Assembly (NCBI RefSeq): GCF_004123295.1
Contig: NZ_SDMK01000001.1
Location: 744,001 to 808,000, forward strand
Direction of reading: 5' to 3'
DNA length: 64,000 bases
Source of the DNA: Silvibacterium dinghuense
GTDB taxonomy: Bacteria > Acidobacteriota > Terriglobia > Terriglobales > Acidobacteriaceae
Every line of letters starts with the position of its first letter. Within the stretch, counting starts at the first letter, position 1. The position numbers and the translations under genes were made by a program. A model generated the notes under the pieces. The model was not told where the DNA came from. It did not search any database and saw only the letters and a program-made list of their open reading frames with translations. Shown here in pieces: positions 54,916 through 61,986 of this stretch.

Positions 54916-56176
54916 TTGCAACCTCCCCAGCCAGTTCACCGCTGGCGGTCTTCTGATCGATGTAGGCTTCGAAATCGGAGAGCCGCGGACGTACCGCCTG
55001 CTCCACTTCATATGCGCCCGTCAGTGCGTCGGTCGTCTTCAGACCATTGCCCGTGATGACGGATACCGTAAGCTCATCCGGCTTGATGCGGCCGTGCGCG
55101 TAGAGCCGCGCGGTCACTGCCGTAGTCACGCCGCCCGCGGTCTCGGTAAAGATACCCTCGGTTTCGGCCAGTTCCTGAATTGCGGAGACGATCTCGACGT
55201 CCGAGACATCCTCGGCCCAGCCGCCGCTCTGGCGGATGGCGCGCGCCGCGTAGACACCGTCTGCGGGATTGCCGATCGCGAGCGAGCGTGCGATGGTTGC
55301 CGGGCGCTGCGGCTCGATGTGATCGGCACCGTTCTTCACCGCCGTCGAAATCGGCGAGCAACCCGTCGCCTGCGCTCCGAAGAAGCGCACTTCCTTATCT
55401 TCCACCAGGCCCAGGGCAACCAGCTCCTTGAAAGCCTTACGAATCTTGGTGATCAGCGAACCGCCGGCCATGGGGCACACGATGTTGTCGGGCAGGCGCC
55501 AGCCCAGCTGCTCGGCGATCTCATATCCGACCGTCTTCGAGCCCTCGGCGTAGTAGGGGCGCAGGTTCACATTCACAAAGCCCCAGTTGTAGCGCTCCGC
55601 GATCTGCGAGCACAGCCGGTTCACATGGTCGTAGTTGCCGTCGATGCGCACCAGGTTCGCACCATAGACCTGCGTATTCAGAATCTTTGCCGGCTCCAGG
55701 TCCGCCGGGACCAGGATGTAGGTCTTGAGACCCAGCCGCGCCGCGCCTGCGGCCACTGCGTTCGCCAGATTACCGGTCGAGGAGCATCCCACCGTGTCGA
55801 AGCCGAAGACCTGCGCATTCGCCAGAGCCGTTGCCACCACGCGATCCTTGAAGCTCAACGTCGGCACGCACACGGCATCGTTCTTGATGTACAGATTCGA
55901 GGCACCGATCCGCTTCGCCAGTCGCGGAGCCTTCAGCAGCGGCGTCCAGCCGGAGGGCGTTGCCGGGACGTAGTCCTCCGGCACCGGCAGCAGCGCCTGG
56001 TAACGCCACATGCTGTCCGGACCCTGCGCAATCTTCTCGCGGGTAAAGCTGCCGCGCGCCGCTTCGAGGTCGCAGAACACCTCAAGCGGGGAAAAGCACT
56101 CATCACAGATGGAAAGCGGGGTGTTTGGATACGTCTTCCCGCATTCCCGACATCGCAATTCATAGGCAAGCGCCAT
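54905..56176 (-). CDS. thrC: Threonine synthase with N-terminal zinc ribbon
   Basis: A 423-residue fold-type II PLP enzyme. Family members convert O-phosphohomoserine to threonine. The N-terminus carries a zinc-ribbon CxxC pair set (C9, C12, C24, C27). The PLP lysine is K110 in PTLSFKDRVVA, with SSTGNLANAVAAGAARLGLKTYI after it. The chain length fits the standard group. It is directly upstream of the sulfur-carrier gene, overlapping by 11 bases. A paralogue acting on a thiocarboxylate carrier, as CysM does with CysO, is possible but not demonstrated. Start ATG 56176. Confidence 0.88.
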   Translation of the reverse strand: MALAYELRCRECGKTYPNTPLSICDECFSPLEVFCDLEAARGSFTREKIAQGPDSMWRYQALLPVPEDYVPATPSGWTPLLKAPRLAKRIGASNLYIKNDAVCVPTLSFKDRVVATALANAQVFGFDTVGCSSTGNLANAVAAGAARLGLKTYILVPADLEPAKILNTQVYGANLVRIDGNYDHVNRLCSQIAERYNWGFVNVNLRPYYAEGSKTVGYEIAEQLGWRLPDNIVCPMAGGSLITKIRKAFKELVALGLVEDKEVRFFGAQATGCSPISTAVKNGADHIEPQRPATIARSLAIGNPADGVYAARAIRQSGGWAEDVSDVEIVSAIQELAETEGIFTETAGGVTTAVTARLYAHGRIKPDELTVSVITGNGLKTTDALTGAYEVEQAVRPRLSDFEAYIDQKTASGELAGEVASVR

Positions 56177-56601
56177 GAAACCCTCGATTCCGAGAGCTGC
56201 TGACGGACACCACAGGAGCTTTCCCCTATGGGTACAAATGCACGGGCATGCGTGACGTACTCTGCTGCAACATCTGGTACTGCAAACTACCCGGACCAAG
56301 AGCCCGGTACCACTTTGGGATTTGGCGAGATGCGATACTGCATTGCATCCCCGAATCTCATGTTCCCCGGTTTCCCAGGAGAGAGTTGACACCGATGTCT
56401 TAGATTGCCTAAGCCGGTTGTCGTGGCGTCACAGGGCCCGTCCCTCAGCCACTCTTCATGAAATTCAGGCTCGCTCGTAAGAGCAAACTTGAATAATCAT
56501 TTGATACCACAGTGGCCGTGCGGATGCAAGAAATCCTGTGGATATTTGCTGCCTGCGACCGTCCTTTATCTGGACTTCAGCCCTGGCCATACAACGCTGC
56601 A
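56177..56601. other. Leader region upstream of thrC
   Basis: About 425 bp with no gene recognised. A nested palindromic segment (GGTAC at 56277 with GTACC at 56308) is present. I saw no match to a known riboswitch class, including SAM or lysine types. Could be a long untranslated leader. Confidence 0.5.
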
Positions 56602-57063
56602 TCAAGCGATCTCAAGCAGACTTTTGCGAAGTGCAGCAGCGCCGCCCTGCGGCAGCTGAGCTTCGACTTCCGCATGCGTCCGCTCCCACACCGGCACTGC
56701 CTGTGCCAGCAGTTCCTCTCCTGCGCGCGTCAGCGCCAGGAGACGGGAGCGGCGATCTTCCGGGTCCGGCGCGATCCGCAGCAGTCCGCGGCGCTCCAGC
56801 GGCTTGAGCGCGGCTGTCAGTGTCGTGCGATCCATGGCCAGCAGCGCTGCCACGGAGGCCATCCGTGCCGCCTGTGGCCGGTTCAACGACATCAGCAGCG
56901 AAAACTGCCCGTTGGTCAGCCCCAATGGCCTCAGCACTTCATCGAAACGCCGCGCCAAAGCGCGCGCAGCACGTTGCACATGCAGACACAGACAACAATC
57001 CCGGACCAGCAACGTGGTCTCGAACGGCACCGGACGCGGAGCCGGGCGGGCAGCCTTTGACAT
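56602..57063 (-). CDS. MarR-family regulator (OhrR-like N-terminus)
   Basis: A 153-residue MarR protein. The wHTH text is LTNGQFSLLMSLNRPQAARMASVAALLAMDRTTLTAALKPLERRGLLRIAPDPEDRRSR. The N-terminal VRDCCLCLHVQRAARAL carries three cysteines. Peroxide-sensing OhrR-type members have an N-terminal reactive cysteine, so redox control is plausible. It is divergent from the DUF899 gene with the palindrome 57075-57086 between. Confidence 0.9.
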   Translation of the reverse strand: MSKAARPAPRPVPFETTLLVRDCCLCLHVQRAARALARRFDEVLRPLGLTNGQFSLLMSLNRPQAARMASVAALLAMDRTTLTAALKPLERRGLLRIAPDPEDRRSRLLALTRAGEELLAQAVPVWERTHAEVEAQLPQGGAAALRKSLLEIA

Positions 57064-57074
57064 ATCTCAATAAT

Positions 57075-57086
57075 GTTGATATCAAC
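57075..57086. promoter_or_regulatory. Probable MarR operator
   Basis: GTTGATATCAAC, a perfect 12-bp palindrome between the divergent marR and DUF899 genes, 11 bases from the marR start. Confidence 0.55.
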
Positions 57087-57151
57087 GTATGCCGTCAAGC
57101 AAGATCCATATCCTGCGCCACGAAATCAGCAGCGCCGCCAAGGAGTTCGTC

Positions 57152-57898
57152 ATGCAAACTCACCCTGTCGTATCCCGTGAAGAGTGGCTCACCGCACGCA
57201 AAGCGCTGCTCGCCCGCGAAAAGGAAGAGACTCACCTGCGCGACGCCATCAACGCCCAGCGCCTTGCCCTGCCCTGGGTGAGGGTTGAAAAGGACTATGT
57301 TTTCGATACCCCGACTGGGCGCCGCTCTCTTGCCGAACTCTTCGCCGGCCGCAGCCAGCTCATCGTTTACCACTTCATGCTCGCTCCCGGATGGGCCGCA
57401 GGTTGCCCCGGCTGCTCCTTCCTTGCCGATCACTTCGACGGCGCGCTACCTCACCTGAACCATCATGACGTCACCTTCACCGCTGTCTCCCGCGCTCCGC
57501 TCTCGGAGATCGAAGCCTACAAGCGCCGCATGGGATGGCATTTCCCCTGGGTTTCTTCTCACAGCAACGATTTCAACTTCGATTACCACGTCTCTTTCCT
57601 GCCCGGCCCCGGCACCAACGGCACTGTCCACTACAACTTCACCGAAACTCCTTTTCCTGTCAGCGATGACAATACCGAGCTGCCCGGCATGAGCAGCTTC
57701 TTCCGCGATGACGACGGCCATGTTTATCACACCTATTCCAGTTACGCTCGTGGGCCGGAAGAGTGGATCGGCACGCTCATGATCCTCGACCGCGCGCCCA
57801 AGGGCCGCAACGAGAAGAGCACCATGGATTTCGTTCGCCGGCACGACGAGTACGAGAACCTCCCCAAGCCTCATGCCTGCTGTACCGAGCACGCATAA
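57152..57898 (+). CDS. DUF899 thioredoxin-fold protein
   Basis: A 248-residue protein. The text LAELFAGRSQLIVYHFMLAPGWAAGCPGCSFLADHFDGALPHLNHHDVTF is the DUF899 core, with the CPGC redox-like motif, and a strongly conserved SRAPLSEIEAYKRRMGW and HFPWVSSHSNDFNFDY segment. It resembles peroxiredoxin/thioredoxin folds. Start ATG 57152 follows AAGGAG; longer upstream text is not family-like. A VOC gene follows 30 bases on, forming an operon opposite the MarR regulator. Confidence 0.85.
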   Translation: MQTHPVVSREEWLTARKALLAREKEETHLRDAINAQRLALPWVRVEKDYVFDTPTGRRSLAELFAGRSQLIVYHFMLAPGWAAGCPGCSFLADHFDGALPHLNHHDVTFTAVSRAPLSEIEAYKRRMGWHFPWVSSHSNDFNFDYHVSFLPGPGTNGTVHYNFTETPFPVSDDNTELPGMSSFFRDDDGHVYHTYSSYARGPEEWIGTLMILDRAPKGRNEKSTMDFVRRHDEYENLPKPHACCTEHA

Positions 57899-57928
57899 CC
57901 CGCCCAACCTTCAGGAGAACCTCTCACG

Positions 57929-58354
57929 ATGCCGATGCATGTCAATGCCTATCTCAACTTCGGCGGCAACTGCGCCGATGCCTTTCGCTACTATGAGAAA
58001 CACCTCGGAGCAAAGCTGCTTTTCTCGATGACCTTCGCAGAAGCACCTCCGGGAAATGCCCCTCCAGGTGAATTCGATCCCAACTCCGTGATGTACTCGC
58101 GCATAAGCCTGGGCGACACGCATATCATGGGCAACGATATTCCACCCTCGCGCTATCAGCCCATGCGCAGCGCCTATGTTGCGCTCTCGGCCGACTCCAT
58201 CGAGGAAGCCGAGCGCATCTACAAGGCGCTCGCCGATGGCGGCGAGATCTTTATGCCGATAGCGGAAACATTCTTTGCCTTTCGATTTGGCATGCTGCGC
58301 GATAAGTTCGGGATTAACTGGATGGTGCTCCACCCTCGCCCCATGCAAAGCTAA
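57929..58354 (+). CDS. VOC-family PhnB-like protein
   Basis: A 141-residue glyoxalase/bleomycin-resistance (VOC) protein. It opens VNAYLNFGGNCADAFRYYEKHLGAKL and closes with DKFGINWMVLHPR, the PhnB-like pattern with two half-barrels. A metal site is not evident. Function unknown; often found with small regulators. It ends in a terminator. CAGGAGAACC lies before the ATG. Confidence 0.88.
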   Translation: MPMHVNAYLNFGGNCADAFRYYEKHLGAKLLFSMTFAEAPPGNAPPGEFDPNSVMYSRISLGDTHIMGNDIPPSRYQPMRSAYVALSADSIEEAERIYKALADGGEIFMPIAETFFAFRFGMLRDKFGINWMVLHPRPMQS

Positions 58355-58360
58355 AAAGAG

Positions 58361-58394
58361 AAGGCTGCCCGGCGTCATTCTCCCCGGCAGCCTT
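58361..58394 (+). terminator. Terminator after VOC gene
   Basis: AAGGCTGCC / GGCAGCCTT, a 9-bp stem with a loop, followed by TTTGTTTATT. Confidence 0.75.
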
Positions 58395-58475
58395 TGTTTA
58401 TTCCATATTTGCAACTATGCCTGCGACAAACTCTCACGGCAGTACATTCTTTCCTCCACGCCCTGTTACAGATTC

Positions 58476-60050
58476 CTATTCCGGCGTGAGCACCACGAGC
58501 ACGGCATCGTTCTCGCGCATGGAAAAGCGCTCCGCCACGCTGCCATTGTTCACCTCTATCGCCTCCGTCTGCTCCGGATCGCCACTGGCCGCGGCCTGCA
58601 ATGCCGTTACCTGCGCACGCGTCAGCTGGCTGGGCGACCCCATGTGCAGATATGCCGTGTAGGCATCATTCTGCTCATATCCCACACGGAAGACCTGCAT
58701 CCGGTAGAGCCCATCTTTCAAGCCTTTCACCGTCAGAGCCACAGGAGCCGTGGTCTGCGCCGGCTGCTCGCGCTTGTAGAAGGTCTGGTTTGTTTCCTTC
58801 CCTGGAGGAGCAATGGCTTTGTAGCTCCAGAACAGCACCTGCACCGAACCATCCTGTTTGCGCGTCGTCCAGCTTTCGGCATCGTTCGTCGCCACATCGT
58901 CCGGCCCGAGCGCGGCGAGAAATTTGTATGCAAAATATGCGGGCTTCCGGATGCCTTCGTAGTTCATCAACCCAAAGCCGCCATGAAAGGGCGTAAACCG
59001 CGGACCCGCTTCTTCGAAGATATCGGTGAACGTCCAGTACGACATAGACTGCGCGAATGGAGAAGCGGCCTTCAGCTTCTCCAGAATGAAGGGCGCCGAG
59101 ATGTACTGGTCATGGATCGGATCGGCAGGCGTATAGCTGGTACTCCACTCCGTGTAGTGCAGTTCCAGCTGCGGTGTGGCTGAATGTGCAATCCGCTCCC
59201 GCGAGTCGCGCACCCGCCCCACAATCGAGTCCGGCTTCGTATCCAGCACCGTACCTGCATGGCCATCGGCATCGAACGATCCCTGCACTACGCCATAGGT
59301 ATGTGTCGAAAGAAAGTCCGCCGGCACATGGTTCTTCGCAATGAAGTCCAGCCAGGCCGGTTCTATCTCCCATCGCGCCGAAGCAGGACCACCGACACGG
59401 CACGCGGCGCATACCGTCTTGATCTCTGTAGCCGTATTTTTGTAGAGACTGAAGTACTGTTCCCGTGTCCCCGACCAGAAGCCATCCAAGTCCGGCTCAT
59501 TCCACACCTCGAAGTACCAGCGCGCAATCTCCTCTTCTCCGTAGCGCTCCTTCCAGTGCTCCATCAGCGCGCGGATCAGCCCGTTCCACTTTTCCATGTC
59601 TTTGGGCGGTGTCACATTCGCCTTCCACCAGAAGACGGTCTTCGTCCCGCTTGCCAGTTGCGCCGGCATAAAAGACAGCTCTACGAACGGCCTGATGTGC
59701 TGCGCAAGCAATGCATCGTAGAGCGCATCGACGTACTGGAAGTTGTACATTGCATGCCCGGCGGAATCTTCGGCGTAGACACCCATGTCGTCATGCAACA
59801 GGCCATGAAAACGCAGATAACGAAAGCCGATCTCTTTCTGCACCGTGGCCAATTGCGCCTGCCAGTCGGCCCTCAATCCTTCGTTGGCGCGGCCCGCGCC
59901 TACGGTCATCAGCGGCGTAGACGAGTGAGGCCCGGTTCTATGCGCTGCATCCACAGCGATCTCCCGCACGGAGAGATTGGGGGTACTGGGGTTCTGCGCC
60001 AGAAGAGGCGCTCCAAGGACAAGGAAAGCTGCAATACGGCGCAAGAACAT
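58476..60050 (-). CDS. GH39 glycosidase (beta-xylosidase-like)
   Basis: A 524-residue secreted glycoside hydrolase with a signal peptide (MFLRRIAAFLVLGAPLLAQN). The catalytic (beta/alpha)8 barrel has the acid/base E185 in WYFEVWNEPDLDG and the probable nucleophile E301 in LELHYTEWSTSY. The C-terminal third is a beta-sandwich. The family acts on xylan or related oligosaccharides with retention. Alternatives are GH30/51-like activities. It is likely periplasmic or secreted. Confidence 0.88.
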   Translation of the reverse strand: MFLRRIAAFLVLGAPLLAQNPSTPNLSVREIAVDAAHRTGPHSSTPLMTVGAGRANEGLRADWQAQLATVQKEIGFRYLRFHGLLHDDMGVYAEDSAGHAMYNFQYVDALYDALLAQHIRPFVELSFMPAQLASGTKTVFWWKANVTPPKDMEKWNGLIRALMEHWKERYGEEEIARWYFEVWNEPDLDGFWSGTREQYFSLYKNTATEIKTVCAACRVGGPASARWEIEPAWLDFIAKNHVPADFLSTHTYGVVQGSFDADGHAGTVLDTKPDSIVGRVRDSRERIAHSATPQLELHYTEWSTSYTPADPIHDQYISAPFILEKLKAASPFAQSMSYWTFTDIFEEAGPRFTPFHGGFGLMNYEGIRKPAYFAYKFLAALGPDDVATNDAESWTTRKQDGSVQVLFWSYKAIAPPGKETNQTFYKREQPAQTTAPVALTVKGLKDGLYRMQVFRVGYEQNDAYTAYLHMGSPSQLTRAQVTALQAAASGDPEQTEAIEVNNGSVAERFSMRENDAVLVVLTPE

Positions 60051-60168
60051 AGCCAGGCTATCGTCTCCCGATTCATCTTTAGAAAATCGCTTTTCCGAAA
60101 CGATGGAAGCATACCAGCCATGCGATATCCCTGGCTTCTTCTTTCCCTAAAAAGCGCCGAGCCACCGT

Positions 60169-60675
60169 TCAGGATGGCGGCTTGTCGTCCATCTCCGGCA
60201 GCGCCAGCAGGAGGAAGACAATCCCGATGCAGGTGAACATCCGGAAGGCCGCATCCTGTCCGTTCCAGATCTTCGATTGCCACATCAGGAACCATTCTCC
60301 GCCCACGCTGAGAAAGGCGCCGAACCACAGCAGCTCGGCTGCCGTAAGCGCAGCAAAAGCCCACGATTTGGCGCGAGAAAATACTGCCGCCGGCGCACGC
60401 AACGCCTGCAACAGCTTCGCCACGGCGATCCAGGCAAGCACTGCGGTCAGCGCCTCCCAGACGATGATGCCGTCATAGAAGAGCGTCTGCAGGAGTGCCG
60501 GATGCAGCGCCCGCCACATGCCGTGGTTGCCGGGAAAGGTCGTGTCCATCAAGAGCACATGATGGACGAACTGCCAATTCGAGCTGTAGTCGGTGAGGTT
60601 GTTGAAAACCACCAGCGTGTAGAAGAAAGCTACTGCCGCCAGCAGCACGATCTTGCCCAGCCGAAGCATCATCAT
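60169..60675 (-). CDS. DUF2165 membrane protein
   Basis: A 168-residue protein with four membrane segments. The pattern FFYTLVVFNNLTDYSSNWQFVHHVLLMDTTFPGN is characteristic of DUF2165. ATG 60675 follows GGAAG. It starts four bases after the cytochrome gene's stop, so the two are likely cotranscribed. Function unknown. Confidence 0.8.
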   Translation of the reverse strand: MMMLRLGKIVLLAAVAFFYTLVVFNNLTDYSSNWQFVHHVLLMDTTFPGNHGMWRALHPALLQTLFYDGIIVWEALTAVLAWIAVAKLLQALRAPAAVFSRAKSWAFAALTAAELLWFGAFLSVGGEWFLMWQSKIWNGQDAAFRMFTCIGIVFLLLALPEMDDKPPS

Positions 60676-60679
60676 GCCA

Positions 60680-61549
60680 TCACTTCCTTCTTGCCATAGG
60701 CGCAGCAAAGCTCTGGAAATAAGCCATCACCGCATGGAGCATGGCCTCGCTGTAGTCCGCGCTCGGCGGCATCTCCGCCGCAGGGTCCACGGCTTGCGGA
60801 TTCCGCACCCACAGCATGAAGCCTTTCGGATCGCGCGCCGCCTCGTTGGCGATCTGTCCCCAGGGCACATTCGCTTTATGCCCTCCGTACTCCCCTGCGT
60901 TGTGGCAGCGGAAGCAGTACTGGCCGGCCAGCTTATATCCCTGCTCGACCTCAGAACCCGGCGCCACATGCCCGCGCGGCGCAATTGCCGCCAGCACGTC
61001 CTTCTGCTTGAGAATGCGCAACTCGACCACACCGTTGGGAATCTGCGCTTCCTCATCCTGCCCCAGCACGCGATAGGACGGATGGAAGCTGGCATGCGAG
61101 ACGAGATACGGTCCGTAGGCGCCGTCGTCGCTTGCGCGCGTGCCGCCATGAATCTCCTTGCCGTTGACCTGCGTCACCAGAATCGGCCCATGCGTGTGCC
61201 GGTATTGCGGACTGTAATGCGCCTCGTAACCGTCATCGCACACCGCCGCCACAATCACGCTCTCACTCGAAACATTCAGCGCATGCAGCAGCTCCTCAAG
61301 CGGTACGCCGCGAATCTCTACCGGCCTGGGGAAGTTCGCATCGTCTGTCACCCGATAGCTCACCATCGGCAGCTGCTCCAGCTCACTGCGCCGAATGAAG
61401 CGAACCGCATCCACGGGCAGCGCCGGCAGCGCGCCGCTCACCTTCAGGTCCGAGCTGGAAGTGGACACCGGCGAAAGCTCCAGCTGCTGCGAGAAGGGCT
61501 GCAGGAGGACAGCCAGCAGCAGCATGATATTCGCTCGAGAGAGAAACAT
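60680..61549 (-). CDS. Exported cytochrome c fused to a molybdopterin-fold domain
   Basis: A 289-residue protein with a hydrophobic N-terminal signal (IMLLLAVLLQPFSQQL). Residues about 45-185 resemble the sulfite-oxidase type fold (MVSYRVTDDANFPRPVEIRGVPLEELL). A single c-type heme site CFRCH is at 212-216 in the final part, with PPSADYSEAMLHAVMAYFQSF after it. The cofactor-binding cysteine position reads AAVCDDGYEAHY. It might accept electrons for a periplasmic reaction, but the substrate is unknown. Start ATG 61549. Confidence 0.75.
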   Translation of the reverse strand: MFLSRANIMLLLAVLLQPFSQQLELSPVSTSSSDLKVSGALPALPVDAVRFIRRSELEQLPMVSYRVTDDANFPRPVEIRGVPLEELLHALNVSSESVIVAAVCDDGYEAHYSPQYRHTHGPILVTQVNGKEIHGGTRASDDGAYGPYLVSHASFHPSYRVLGQDEEAQIPNGVVELRILKQKDVLAAIAPRGHVAPGSEVEQGYKLAGQYCFRCHNAGEYGGHKANVPWGQIANEAARDPKGFMLWVRNPQAVDPAAEMPPSADYSEAMLHAVMAYFQSFAAPMARRK

Positions 61550-61986
61550 GTCTGCCCATCCTAAGGCATTTCTCCTGACACTGGGACGTGCTCCAGCGGG
61601 AGTGCGATGCCTTTTCGGAGAGAACACGGCACTTGCGATCTCGCCTTATCCGGTGTGACAAATTCGCCGCAATAAAAGCTGTCAGCGCGTTTCAAAAAAA
61701 CAGAGCCCCTGCCTCTATCCGGAACATTTCTCACACTCATAAAAAATCTTTATTGACCTCTTCACACAAACTTCGGACAGCTGCGCTTTTCCCTTCAGAA
61801 TCGGCCCCGGTCTGCGCTATGCTCACTCCCAAGTTCCGGGATCGCTGCCCGTTTGCCGATCCTCGGATTCTCCGACAGCCAGGAACAGAAGACGGTCGTT
61901 CACCACACGGCCTCCCTGCCAGGCACCGGGTCCACCCTATAGCCGCTCCCAAGGCGCGAGCTTTTCCCTTATGAGGCCATTCATCG
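61550..61986. other. Intergenic region before the Oar-like receptor
   Basis: About 440 bp. Contains an AAGGCAT / ATGCCTT palindrome (61563, 61607), a TTGACC box at 61753-61758 and a TATGCT box at 61818-61823, with A-rich tracts. Divergent promoters for the cytochrome and receptor genes are expected here. No gene seen. Confidence 0.5.

Noticed and set aside
56177-56601. Riboswitch upstream of thrC
   Set aside because: No consensus of SAM, lysine, cobalamin or other classes could be found; only local palindromes.
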